Source: Cherax quadricarinatus (taxonomy: Eukaryota > Arthropoda > Malacostraca > Decapoda > Parastacidae). Taken from it: a DNA stretch of 64,000 nucleotides. Under the pieces are notes generated by a model. That model saw nothing but the letters and a program-made list of their open reading frames with translations. It had not been told where the DNA came from and did no database searches. The stretch is from assembly GCF_038502225.1 (NCBI RefSeq), contig NC_091340.1, positions 29,329,294 through 29,393,293 on the forward strand, read 5' to 3'. Positions within the stretch are counted from its first letter, which is position 1. Each line of letters begins with the position of its first letter. The position numbers and the translations under genes are program-made. Positions 9,241-20,001 of the stretch are shown piece after piece.

Positions 9241-9312
9241 ATGAGGTAATCAGTCCCTCAGCCTGGAGTCGATGTGTTCAGTCCATCAATCTTGTAGAAT
9301 GTATAGCATAGG
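9241..9312. repeat. Right copy of the 72-bp direct repeat
   Basis: Identical to 8412-8483. The hammerhead unit resumes immediately after it at gccgtagacgtggc. Confidence 0.85.
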
Positions 9313-9543
9313 GCCGTAGACGTGGCTTATATACTGTAGTGAGGTGAGGTGAAGCAGGTGGAGGCGGGGTCATAGTGGTACCATCCACTAGTCGAAGTAG
9401 GTCTTCGTCCAAAGGTTGAACAAGTGTTGAAGAATTCTTTGTAACAAGATCCCATGATGCTGCAGTGTCTGACAGTTGTGATGAATGGTTTGAAAAACCG
9501 ACAAGTTGAAGATTGAGACACTTATGCAGCATATGGGAATCTT

Positions 9544-9588
9544 TATTCAGGAAACGTTTCGCCGCACAGTGGTTTCATCAGTCCAATA
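9544..9588 (-). ncRNA. Hammerhead ribozyme motif, stem II with two mismatches
   Basis: Same family as 8337-8381: TATTGGA, CTGATGA, GAAAC, GTT, TCCTGAATA all retained. Stem II reads ACCAC-TGT-GCGGC, two transitions from the consensus, which create A-C mismatches and weaken the helix. Confidence 0.55.
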
Positions 9589-9653
9589 CAAAGAGGTACC
9601 ACTATGACCCGGCCTCCGCCTGCTTCACCTCACCTCACTACAGTATATAAGCC

Positions 9654-9661
9654 ACGTCTAC
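9654..9661 (+). promoter_or_regulatory. TATATAAG box-like motif inside a hammerhead unit
   Basis: TATATAAG lies 113 nt upstream of the CTGATGA core of the plus unit. The same motif is at 9326-9333 (minus) in the inverted unit, and TATATAAG or TATTTAAG lies upstream of hammerheads at 19838-19845 and 20821-20828 (both minus). Recurrence at a similar place in diverged families suggests an internal promoter; no initiator was identified. Confidence 0.35.
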
Positions 9662-9766
9662 GGCCCTATGCTGTACATTCTACAAGATTGATGGACTAAA
9701 CACATCGACTCCAGGCTGAGGGACTGATTACCTCATTCTCCTCCTCTCCTTACGCCTTCCTCTTTG

Positions 9767-9811
9767 TATTGGACTGATGAAGCCACTGTGTGGCGAAACG
9801 TTTCCTGAATA
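9767..9811 (+). ncRNA. Hammerhead ribozyme (CUGAUGA core), plus unit
   Basis: TATTGGA (9767-9773), CTGATGA (9774-9780), stem II GCCAC-TGT-GTGGC, GAAAC (9795-9799), GTT, TCCTGAATA. Predicted cleavage after 9802. The terminal hairpin begins 54 nt downstream at 9856. Confidence 0.7.
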
Positions 9812-9915
9812 AAGATTCCCATATGCTGCATAAGTGTCTCAATCTTCAACTTGTCGGTTTTTCAAACCATTCATCATAACCAGATGTTGCACAAGTGTCT
9901 TAACTTTCATCAATA

Positions 9916-10254
9916 ATATAACAACAGAAGGCTATATAAGTCTGAGATATCACTTCACGTGAGAAATCACGAATGATCTTGAAATTTAGCTATCATTTTC
10001 ACGATGATTGCTTTGCATATTATGATATCACCTGCTTACTGTGATCTTACTGAATATTACTACGTATGGTAATTGTACTTAGGTGTACCTGTGCCTCAAT
10101 AAACTTACTTATAGGTATTGTACTGAACATTCACTGTTATTATTGTACACATTCTACCATCTTTTATCTTTTTTGTCCCCAACAAGACTGACCTAAAGAA
10201 AACACATTCACCAACACTCATTTAATAGCCCTTTTGCTAGAATTATGCAATCAT
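9916..10254. other. AT-rich spacer
   Basis: No gene, RNA or tandem repeat recognised. It ends in the left target-site duplication of the next element. Confidence 0.45.
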
Positions 10255-10296
10255 AACAAATAAAATAACATATGTCCAACATCTGGGTATCTTTAC

Positions 10297-10333
10297 TGTA
10301 GACGTTTCGCCCTCCAGTGGCTTTATCAATACA
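10297..10333 (-). ncRNA. Hammerhead-like motif with UUGAUAA core
   Basis: Minus strand: TGTA, TTGATAA, stem II GCCACTGGAGGGC (three to four pairs), GAAAC, GTC, TACA. Stem I is a 4-bp TGTA/TACA helix and the cleavage triplet would be the favoured GUC. Core positions 3 and 8 are U and A. Confidence 0.5.
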
Positions 10334-10341
10334 AATTCAAG

Positions 10342-10534
10342 TGTGTGTGACGAATGGTTTGAAAAACCGACAAGTTGAAGATTGAGACACTTATGCAGCA
10401 TATGGGAATCTTTATTCAGGAAACGTTTCGCCACACAGTGGCTTCTTCAGTCCAATACAAAGAGGAAGGCATAAGGAGAGGAGGAGAATGAGGTAATCAG
10501 TCCCTCAACCTGGAGTCGATGTGTTCAGTCCACC
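10342..10534 (-). mobile_element. Nested partial CUGAUGA-family hammerhead element
   Basis: It begins with the tail (gacgaatggtttgaaaaacc on plus, hairpin AAACC/GGTTT), followed by one minus-oriented unit up to gtgttcagtccacc. Only a 4-bp caag is shared at the two junctions, so no clear target-site duplication; it may be 5' truncated. Confidence 0.55.
10413..10457 (-). ncRNA. Hammerhead ribozyme (CUGAAGA core, CUGAUGA-family stems)
   Basis: Minus strand: TATTGGA, CTGAAGA, GCCAC-TGT-GTGGC, GAAAC, GTT, TCCTGAATA. All helices match the family; the only core difference from 9767-9811 is at variable position 7. Confidence 0.65.
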
Positions 10535-10751
10535 AAGGACATGATTGGAAGACAGAAGAACAACATACAAAAGATGAAGTAATCTGTCTGTCAGTCTTGG
10601 AGCTGGTGAAGAGCACCGTAGTGGTGAAGATTCTGGAGCACAGGCAAGAAGGCTGGCGCTTGTATAGTTTTATACTCTTCTGTCTTCCAATCATGTTCCT
10701 GAGGAGAATGAGGTAATTAGTCCCTCAACCTTGAGTCGATGTCCTTAAATT

Positions 10752-10788
10752 TGTATTGATAAAAATCATTGAATGGCGAAACGTCTAC
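10752..10788 (+). ncRNA. Decayed hammerhead-like motif (UUGAUAA core)
   Basis: TGTA, TTGATAA, then AAATCATTGAATGGC in which stem II has lost pairs, then GAAACGTC and TACG. Stem I has one mismatch. Probably inactive. Confidence 0.4.
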
Positions 10789-10894
10789 GGTAAAGATACG
10801 CAGATGTTCGACATGTGTCTAATTTTCATCTTGTCGATATTGTATACCATTCCTGAACAAATAAAATAACCACTGCAGATCACGAATCACGAGA

Positions 10895-13800
10895 GTCTGT
10901 CTCTGTGACAGTTATTTACAGTGTGTCTCAGTGACAGTTGTTTACAGTGTGTCTCAGTGACAGTTGTTTACAGTGTGTCTCAGTGACAGTTGTTTACAGT
11001 GTGTCTCAGTGACAGTTGTTTACAGTGTGTCTCAGTGACAGTTGTTTACAGTGTGTCTCAGTGACAGTTGCTTACAGTGTGTCTCAGTGACAGTTGTTTA
11101 CAGTGTGTCTCAGTGACAGTTGTTTACAGTGTGTCTCAGTGACAGTTGTTTACAGTGTGTCTCAGTGACAGTTGTTTACAGTGTGTCTCAGTGACAGTTG
11201 TTTACAGTGTGTCTCAGTGACAGTTGTTTACAGTGTGTCTCAGTGACAGTTGTTTACAGTGTGTCTCAGTGACAGTTGTTTACAGTGTGTCTCAGTGACA
11301 GTTGTTTACAATGTGTCTCAGTTACAGTTGTTTACAGTGTGTTTCAGTGACAGTTGTTTACAGTGTGTCTCAGTGACAGTTGTTTACAGTGTATTTCAGC
11401 AATGGTTGTTTACAGTGTGTCTCAGTGACAGTTGCTTACAGTGTGTCTCAGTGACAGTTGTTTACAGTGTGTCTCAGTGACAGTTGTTTACAGCGTGTCT
11501 CAGTGAGAGTTGTTTACATTGTGTCTCAGTGACAGTTGTTTACAGTGTGTCTCAGTTACAGTTGTTTACAATGTGTCTCAGTGACAGTTTACAGTGTGTC
11601 TCAGTGACAGTTGTTTACATTGTGTCTCAGTGACAGTTGTTTACAGTGTGTCTCAGTTACAGTTGTTTACAGTGTGTTTCAGTGACAGTTGTTTACAGTG
11701 TGTCTCAGTGACAGTTGTTTACAGTGTATTTCAGCAATGGTTGTTTACAGTGTGTCTCAGTGACAGTTGCTTACAGTGTGTCTCAGTGACAGTTGTTTAC
11801 AGTGTGTCTCAGTGACAGTTGTTTACAGTGTGTCTCAGTGAGAGTTGTTTACATTGTGTCTCAGTGACAGTTGTTTACAGTGTGTCTCAGTTACAGTTGT
11901 TTACAATGTGTCTCAGTGACAGTTTACAGTGTGTCTCAGTGACAGTTGTTTACAGTGTGTCTCAGTGACAGTTGTTTACATTGTGTCTCAGTGACAGTTG
12001 TTTACAGTGTGTCTCAGTTACAGTTGTTTACAGTGTGTTTCAGTGACAGTTGTTTACAGTGTGTCTCAGTGACAGTTGTTTACAGTGTATTTCAGCAATG
12101 GTTGTTTACAGTGTGTCTCAGTGACAGTTGCTTACAGTGTGTCTCAGTGACAGTTGTTTACAGTGTGTCTCAGTGACAGTTGCTTACAGTGTGTCTCAGT
12201 GACAGTTGTTTACAGTGTGTCTCAGTGACAGTTCCTTACAGTGTGTCTCAGTGACAGTTGTTTACAGTGTGCCTCAGTGACAGTTGTTTACAGTGTGTCT
12301 CAGTGTAGGTTGCTTACAGTGTGTCTCAGTGACAGTTGTTTACAGTGTGTCTCAGTGACAGTTGTTTACAATGTGTCTCAGTGACAGTTGTTTACAGTGT
12401 GTCTCAGTGACAGTTGTTTACAGTGTGTCTCAGTGACAGTTGCTTACAGTGTGTCTCAGTGAGAGTTGCTTACATTGTGTCTCAGTGACAGTTGTTTACA
12501 GTGTGTCTCAGTGACAGTTGTTTACAGTGTCTCAGTGACAGTTATTTACAGTGTGTCCCAGTGACACTTGTTTACAGTACGTCTCAGTGACAGTTGTTTA
12601 CAATGTGTCTCAGTGACAGTTTACAGTGTGTCTCAGTGACAGTTGTTTACAGAGTCTCAGTGACAGTTGTTTACAGTGTGTCTGACAGTTGTTTACAGTG
12701 TGTCTCAGTGACAGTTGTTTACAGTGTGTCTCAGTGACAGTTGCTTGCAGTGTGTCTCAGTAACAGTTGTTTACAGTGTGTCTCAGTGACAGTTGTTTAC
12801 AATGTGTCTCAGTGACAGTTTACAGTGTGTCTCAGTGACAGTTGTTTACAGTGTCTCAGTGACAGTTGTTTACAGTGTGTCTGACAGTTGTTTACATTGT
12901 GTCTCAGTGACAGTTGTTTACAGTGTATCTCAGTGACAGTTGTTTACAGTGTGTCTCAGTGACAGTTGTTTACAGTGTGTCTCAGTGACAGTTGTTTACA
13001 TTGTGTCTCAGTGACAGTTGTTTACAGTGTGTCTCAGTGACAGTTGTTTACAGTGTATTTCAGCAATGGTTGTTTACAGTGTGTCTCAGTGACAGTTGCT
13101 TACAGTGTGTCTCAGTGACAGTTGTTTACAGTGTGTCTCAGTGACAGTTGTTTACAGCGTGTCTCAGTGAGAGTTGTTTACATTGTGTCTCAGTGACAGT
13201 TGTTTACAGTGTGTCTCAGTTACAGTTGTTTACAATGTGTCTCAGTGACAGTTTACAGTGTGTCTCAGTGACAGTTGTTTACATTGTGTCTCAGTGACAG
13301 TTGTTTACAGTGTGTCTCAGTTACAGTTGTTTACAGTGTGTTTCAGTGACAGTTGTTTACAGTGTGTCTCAGTGACAGTTGTTTACAGTGTATTTCAGCA
13401 ATGGTTGTTTACAGTGTGTCTCAGTGACAGTTGCTTACAGTGTGTCTCAGTGACAGTTGTTTACAGTGTGTCTCAGTGACAGTTGTTTACAGTGTGTCTC
13501 AGTGAGAGTTGTTTACATTGTGTCTCAGTGACAGTTGTTTACAGTGTGTCTCAGTTACAGTTGTTTACAATGTGTCTCAGTGACAGTTTACAGTGTGTCT
13601 CAGTGACAGTTGTTTACAGTGTGTCTCAGTGACAGTTGTTTACATTGTGTCTCAGTGACAGTTGTTTACAGTGTGTCTCAGTTACAGTTGTTTACAGTGT
13701 GTTTCAGTGACAGTTGTTTACAGTGTGTCTCAGTGACAGTTGTTTACAGTGTATTTCAGCAATGGTTGTTTACAGTGTGTCTCAGTGACAGTTGCTTACA

Positions 13801-16800
13801 GTGTGTCTCAGTGACAGTTGTTTACAGTGTGTCTCAGTGACAGTTGCTTACAGTGTGTCTCAGTGACAGTTGTTTACAGTGTGTCTCAGTGACAGTTCCT
13901 TACAGTGTGTCTCAGTGACAGTTGTTTACAGTGTGCCTCAGTGACAGTTGTTTACAGTGTGTCTCAGTGTAGGTTGCTTACAGTGTGTCTCAGTGACAGT
14001 TGTTTACAGTGTGTCTCAGTGACAGTTGTTTACAATGTGTCTCAGTGACAGTTGTTTACAGTGTGTCTCAGTGACAGTTGTTTACAGTGTGTCTCAGTGA
14101 CAGTTGCTTACAGTGTGTCTCAGTGAGAGTTGCTTACATTGTGTCTCAGTGACAGTTGTTTACAGTGTGTCTCAGTGACAGTTGTTTACAGTGTCTCAGT
14201 GACAGTTATTTACAGTGTGTCCCAGTGACACTTGTTTACAGTACGTCTCAGTGACAGTTGTTTACAATGTGTCTCAGTGACAGTTTACAGTGTGTCTCAG
14301 TGACAGTTGTTTACAGAGTCTCAGTGACAGTTGTTTACAGTGTGTCTGACAGTTGTTTACAGTGTGTCTCAGTGACAGTTGTTTACAGTGTGTCTCAGTG
14401 ACAGTTGCTTGCAGTGTGTCTCAGTAACAGTTGTTTACAGTGTGTCTCAGTGACAGTTGTTTACAATGTGTCTCAGTGACAGTTTACAGTGTGTCTCAGT
14501 GACAGTTGTTTACAGTGTCTCAGTGACAGTTGTTTACAGTGTGTCTGACAGTTGTTTACATTGTGTCTCAGTGACAGTTGTTTACAGTGTATCTCAGTGA
14601 CAGTTGTTTACAGTGTGTCTCAGTGACAGTTGTTTACAGTGTGTCTCAGTGACAGTTGTTTACATTGTGTCTCAGTGACAGTTGTTTACAGTGTGTCTCA
14701 GTGACAGTTGCTTACAGTGTGTCTCAGTAACAGTTGTTTACAGTGTGTCTCAGTGACAGTTATTTAAAATGTGTCTCAGTGACAGTTGTTTACAGCGTGT
14801 CTCAGTGACAGTTGTTTACAGTGTCTCAGTGACAGTTATTTACAGTGTGTCCCAGTGACAGTTGTTTACAGTACGTCTCAGTGACAGTTGTTTACAATGT
14901 GTCTCAGTGACAGTTTACAGTGTGTCTCAGTGACAGTTGTTTACAGAGTCTCAGTGACAGTTGTTTACAGTGTAACTGACAGTTGTTTACAGTGTGTCTC
15001 AGTGACAGTTGTTTACAGTGTGTCTCAGTGACAGTTGCTTACAGTGTGTCTCAGTAACAGTTGTTTACAGTGTGTCTCAGTGACAGTTTACAGTGTGTCT
15101 CAGTGACAGTTGTTTACAGTGTCTCAGTGACAGTTGTTTACAGTGTGTCTGACAGTTGTTTACATTGTGTCTCAGTGACAGTTGTTTACAGAGTATCTCA
15201 GTGACAGTTGTTTACAGTGTGTCTCAGTGACAGTTGTTTACAGTGTGTCTCAGTGACAGTTGTTTACATTGTGTCTCAGTGACAGTTGTTTACAGTGTGT
15301 CTCAGTGACAGTTGCTTACAGTGTGTCTCAGTAACAGTTGTTTACAGTGTGTCTCAGTGACAGTTATTTAAAATGTGTCTCAGTGACAGTTGTTTACAGT
15401 GTGTCTCAGTAGCAGTTGTTTACAATGTGTCTCAGCCACAGTTGTTTACAGTGTGTCTCAGCCACAGTTGTTTACAATGTGTTCCAGTGTCAGTTGTTTA
15501 CAATAAGTCTCAGTAACAGTTGTTTACAATGTGTCTCAGTGACAGTTGTTTACATTGTGTCTCAGTGACAGTTGTTTACAGTGTGTCTCAGTGACAGTTG
15601 TTTACATTGTGTCTCAATGACAGTTGTTTACAGTGTGTCTCAGTGACAGTTGTTTACAGTGTGTCTCAGTGAGAGTTGTTTACATTGTGTCTCAGTGACA
15701 GTTGTTTACAGTGTGTCTCAGTTACAGTTGTTTACAATGTGTCTCAGTGACAGTTTACAGTGTGTCTCAGTGACAGTTGTTTACATTGTGTCTCAGTGAC
15801 AGTTGTTTACAGTGTGTCTCAGTTACAGTTGTTTACAGTGTGTTTCAGTGACAGTTGTTTACAGTGTGTCTCAGTGACAGTTGTTTACAGTGTATTTCAG
15901 CAATGGTTGTTTACAGTGTGTCTCAGTGACAGTTGCTTACAGTGTGTCTCAGTGACAGTTGTTTACAGTGTGTCTCAGTGACAGTTGTTTACAGTGTGTC
16001 TCAGTGAGAGTTGTTTACATTGTGTCTCAGTGACAGTTGTTTACAGTGTGTCTCAGTTACAGTTGTTTACAATGTGTCTCAGTGACAGTTTACAGTGTGT
16101 CTCAGTGACAGTTGTTTACAGTGTGTCTCAGTGACAGTTGTTTACATTGTGTCTCAGTGACAGTTGTTTACAGTGTGTCTCAGTTACAGTTGTTTACAGT
16201 GTGTTTCAGTGACAGTTGTTTACAGTGTGTCTCAGTGACAGTTGTTTACAGTGTATTTCAGCAATGGTTGTTTACAGTGTGTCTCAGTGACAGTTGCTTA
16301 CAGTGTGTCTCAGTGACAGTTGTTTACAGTGTGTCTCAGTGACAGTTGCTTACAGTGTGTCTCAGTGACAGTTGTTTACAGTGTGTCTCAGTGACAGTTC
16401 CTTACAGTGTGTCTCAGTGACAGTTGTTTACAGTGTGCCTCAGTGACAGTTGTTTACAGTGTGTCTCAGTGTAGGTTGCTTACAGTGTGTCTCAGTGACA
16501 GTTGTTTACAGTGTGTCTCAGTGACAGTTGTTTACAATGTGTCTCAGTGACAGTTGTTTACAGTGTGTCTCAGTGACAGTTGTTTACAGTGTGTCTCAGT
16601 GACAGTTGCTTACAGTGTGTCTCAGTGAGAGTTGCTTACAGTGTGTCTCAGTGACAGTTGTTTACAGTGTGTCTCAGTGACAGTTCCTTACAGTGTGTCT
16701 CAGTGACAGTTGTTTACAGTGTGCCTCAGTGACAGTTGTTTACAGTGTGTCTCAGTGTAGGTTGCTTACAGTGTGTCTCAGTGACAGTTGTTTACAGTGT

Positions 16801-19050
16801 GTCTCAGTGACAGTTGTTTACAATGTGTCTCAGTGACAGTTGTTTACAGTGTGTCTCAGTGACAGTTGTTTACAGTGTGTCTCAGTGACAGTTGCTTACA
16901 GTGTGTCTCAGTAACAGTTGTTTACAGTGTGTCTCAGTGACAGTTATTTAAAATGTGTCTCAGTGACAGTTGTTTACAGTGTGTCTCAGTAGCAGTTGTT
17001 TACAATGTGTCTCAGCCACAGTTGTTTACAGTGTGTCTCAGCCACAGTTGTTTACAATGTGTTCCAGTGTCAGTTGTTTACAATAAGTCTCAGTAACAGT
17101 TGTTTACAATGTGTCTCAGTGACAGTTGTTTACATTGTGTCTCAGTGACAGTTGTTTACAGTGTGTCTCAGTGACAGTTGTTTACAGTGTGTCTCAGTGA
17201 CAGTTGTTTACATTGTGTCTCAATGACAGTTGTTTACAGTGTGTCTCAGTGACAGTTGTTTACAGTGTGTCTCAGTGACAGTTGTTTACATTGTGTCTCA
17301 GTGACAGTTGTTTACAGTGTGTCTCAGTTACAGTTGTTTACAGTGCGTTTCAGTGACAGTTGTTTACAGTGTGTCTCAGTGACAGTTGTTTACAGTGTGT
17401 CTCAGTGACAGTTGTTCACAGTGTATTTCAGCAATTGTTGTTTACAGTGTGTCTCAGTGACAGTTGCTTACAGTGTGTCTCAGTGACAGTTGTTTACAGT
17501 GTGTCTCAGTGACAGTTGTTTACAGTGTGTCTCAGGGACAGTTGTTTACAGTGTATCTCAGTAACGGTTATTTACAGTGTGTCTCAGTGACAGTTGCTTA
17601 CAGTGTGTCTCAGTGACAGTTGTTTACAGTGTGTCTCAGTGACAGTTGCTTACAGTGTGTCTCAGTGACAGTTGCTTACAGTGTGTCTCAGTGACAGTTG
17701 TTTACAGTGTGTCTCAGTGACAGTTGTTTACAGTGTGTCTCAGTGACAGTTGTTTACAGTGTGTCTCAGTGACAGTTGTTTACAGTGTGCCTTAGTGACA
17801 GTTTACAGTGTGTCTCAGTGACAATTGTTTACAGTGTGTCTCAGTAACTGTTGTTTACAGTGTGTCTCAGTGACAGTTCAGAATGTGCCTCAGTGACAGT
17901 TTACAGTGTGTCTCTGTGACAGTTGCTTACAGTGTCTCAGTGACAGTTATTTACAGTGTGTCTCAGTGACAGTTGTTTACAGTGCGTCTCAGTGACAGTT
18001 ATTTACAGTGTGTCTCAGTGACAGTTGTTTACAGTGTCTCAGTGACAGTTATTTACAGTGTGTCTCAGTGACAGTTGTTTACAGTGCGTCTCAGTGACAG
18101 TTGTTTACAATGTGTCTCAGTGACAGTTTACAGTGTGTCTCAGTGACAGTTGTTTACAGTGTCTCAGTGACAGTTCCTTACAGTGTGTCTGAGTGACAGT
18201 TGTTTACAGTGTGTCTCAGTGACAGTTGTTTACAGTGTGTCTCAGTGACAGTTGCTTACAGTGTGTCTCAGTAACAGTTGTTTACAGTGTGTCTCAGTGA
18301 CAGTTGTTTACAATGTGTCTCAATGACAGTTTACAGTGTGTCTCAGTGACAGTTGTTTACAGTGTCTCAGTGACAGTTGTTTACAGTGTGTCTGACAGTT
18401 GTTTACAGTGTGTTTTAGTGACAGTTGTTTACAGTGTGTCTCAGTGACAGTTGCTTACAGTGTGTCTCAGTAACAGTTGTTTACAGTGTGTCTCAGTGAC
18501 AGTTGTTTACAATGTGTCTCAGTGACAGTTGCTTACAGTGTGTCTCAGTAACAGTTGTTTACAGTGTGTCTCAGTGACAGTTGTTTACAATGTGTCTCAG
18601 AGACAGTTGCTTACAGTGTGTCTCAGTAACAGTTGTTTACAGTGTGTCTCAGTGACAGTTGTTTACAATGTGTCTCAGAGACAGTTGCTTACAGTGTGTC
18701 TCAGTAACAGTTGTTTACAGTGTGTCTCAGTGACAGTTGTTTACAGTGTATCTCGGCAATGGTTGTTTACAGTGTGTCTCAGTGACAGTTGTTTACAGTG
18801 TATCTCAGCAATGGTTGTCTACAGTGTGTCTCAGTGACAGTTGTTTACAGTGTATCTCAGCAATGGTTGTTTACAGTGTGTCTCAGTGACAGTTGTTTAC
18901 AGTGTATCTCAGCAATGGTTGTTTACAGTGTGTCTCAGTGACAGTTGTTTACAGTGTATCTCAGCAATGGTTGTCTACAGTGTGTCTCAGTGACAGTTGT
19001 TTACAGTGTATCTCAGCAATGGTTGTTTACAGTGTATCTCAGTGATAATT
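10895..19050. repeat. 26-bp minisatellite, about 310 copies, with higher-order duplication
   Basis: The unit is cagtgtgtctcagtgacagt followed by tgttta. Point variants (gttgcttaca, cagttacag, ttcagcaatgg) and short deletions mark individual units and recur in blocks. The marker run at 11594-12176 returns at 13258-13840 (offset 1664 = 64 units) and at 15760-16342 (offset 2502). The last 400 bp before 19050 are enriched in the ttcagcaatgg or ctcagcaatgg variant. Small Cys/Val/Ser open frames across it come from the repeat phase. No coding role is supported. Confidence 0.97.
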
Positions 19051-19094
19051 GCGGAGAGAATGTAGCAATACATGTGCTTCAGGAAGGTATATTT

Positions 19095-19142
19095 TATTTG
19101 AAGAAACGTTTCGCCAACACAGTAGACTTCTTCTGTCGAATA
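19095..19142 (-). ncRNA. Decayed hammerhead motif
   Basis: Minus strand: TATTCGA, CAGAAGA (core U4 changed to A), stem II with mismatches, GAAACGTTTCTTCAAATA. The core U4 substitution and stem II mismatches predict loss of activity. Confidence 0.4.
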
Positions 19143-19206
19143 TATTCGATACAGCACAAGCACTGGAGAGGTAAAGATGAGGTGATTAGTTGACCATCTT
19201 TGAAGA

Positions 19207-19785
19207 AGTGGCATTGAGGTGGTCAGTCCCTCAACCTGGAGAAGTAAGTTGGAGGTGGTCAGTCCCTCAACCTGGAGAAGTAAATTTGAGGTGGTCAGTC
19301 CCTCAACCTGGAGAAGTAAGTTGGAGGTGGTCAGTCCCTCAACCTGGAGAAGTAAGTTGGAGGTGGTCAGTCCCTCAACCTGGAGAAGTAAGTTTGAGGT
19401 GGTCAGTCCCTCAACCTGGAGAAGTAAGTTTGAGGTGGTCAGTCCCTCAACCTGGAGAAATAAGTTGGAGGTGGTCAGTCCCTCAACCTGGAGAAGTAAG
19501 TTGGAGGTGGTCAGTCCCTCAACCTGGAGAAGTAAATTTGAGGTGGTCAGTCCCTCAACCTGGAGAAGTAAGTTTGAGGTGGTCAGTCCCTCAACCTGGA
19601 GAAGTAAATTTGAGGTGGTCAGTCCCTCAACCTGGAGAAGTAAATTTGAGGTGGTCAGTCCCTCAGCCTGGAGAAGTAAATTTGAGGTGGTCAGTCCCTC
19701 AACCTGGAGAAGTAAATTTGAGGTGGTCAGTCCCTCAACCTGGAGAAGTAAATTTGAGGTGGTCAGTCCCTCAGCCTGGAGACTA
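19207..19785. repeat. 36-bp tandem repeat, about 16 copies
   Basis: The unit is gaggtggtcagtccctcaac followed by ctggagaagtaaattt. Variants are few (taagttg, taaattt, ctcagcc). The period is a multiple of three, so frames stay open, but the sequence is an expansion of a hammerhead-element segment that occurs once at about 20740-20770 and 43510-43537. Confidence 0.92.
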
Positions 19786-20001
19786 GTTCATTTCCATAAT
19801 CAGGAACAATGTGAACCTGAAACGTGATAATGGACACTTATATACGGTCAAAGTTGGGTCGGAGGCAATCTGGAAGACGTCACAGGAGCCAAGAACCTAA
19901 GAACTGAGGAGCACTGCACCATGCCTACTGGCCTATGCTATGCAGGTCCCTCTGAAATCCACCCTTTCTCAATCATAAATAATGTTTAAACAACTGATGA
20001 G

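Larger units (their letters stand above)
8302..9875 (+). mobile_element. Composite hammerhead element (CUGAUGA family) with tandem and inverted units, 14-bp target-site duplication
   Basis: It is flanked by ataaccagatgttg at 8288-8301 and 9876-9889. It opens with AAGATTGAGACAC and closes with GTGTCTCAATCTT plus a 29-nt tail (9847-9875) with TTGTCGG and hairpin GGTTT-TTC-AAACC (9856-9868). Inside are two minus-oriented units whose hammerheads lie about 378 bp apart once the later LINE insert (8484-9312 with one repeat copy) is removed. One plus-oriented unit follows. Tandem plus inverted copies with one extended end resemble Penelope-like elements; no RT is encoded. Confidence 0.75.
5085..9915 (+). 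mobile_element. Host hammerhead element (UUGAUAA family) split by a LINE and by another hammerhead element
   Basis: The pieces 5085-5199, 8263-8301 and 9876-9915 join into the sequence seen uninterrupted at 30510-30673: gagggactgattacctcatc, ctgtattgataaagccac, gatggcgaaacgtctacaat, ccagatgttg, cacaagtgtcttaactttca. A LINE (5200-8262) interrupts the stem II loop of its ribozyme. A second element (8302-9875) interrupts the 3' part with a 14-bp duplication. No tail or flanking duplication of the host itself is visible, so its outer limits are approximate. Confidence 0.7.
10270..10855 (+). mobile_element. Inverted-arm hammerhead element (UUGAUAA family), 15-bp target-site duplication
   Basis: Flanked by identical 15-mers aacaaataaaataac at 10255-10269 and 10856-10870. 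The minus arm begins near 10270 and the plus arm ends near 10829. The tail carries TTGTCGATATTGTATACC, the terminal hairpin with one mismatch. A CUGAUGA-family fragment (about 10342-10534) is nested in the minus arm. Short matches to the 30333-30702 element (ggaagacag, caaaagatga) place it in the same family. Confidence 0.72.
19060..19900 (-). mobile_element. Partial hammerhead element carrying an internal 36-bp VNTR
   Basis: On the minus strand a TATATAAG motif (19838-19845) precedes a segment containing the repeat array 19207-19785. A degraded hammerhead follows at 19095-19142. Its terms (cagtccctcagcctggag, ttccatag.caggaac) match the element at 20587-21002, which has a single copy of the segment expanded here. 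Neither the tail nor target-site duplications were found. Confidence 0.55.

Noticed and set aside
10895..19050. CRISPR-like array
   Set aside because: Units are contiguous with no unique spacers, and the context is eukaryotic; the same holds for the 28- and 36-bp arrays.
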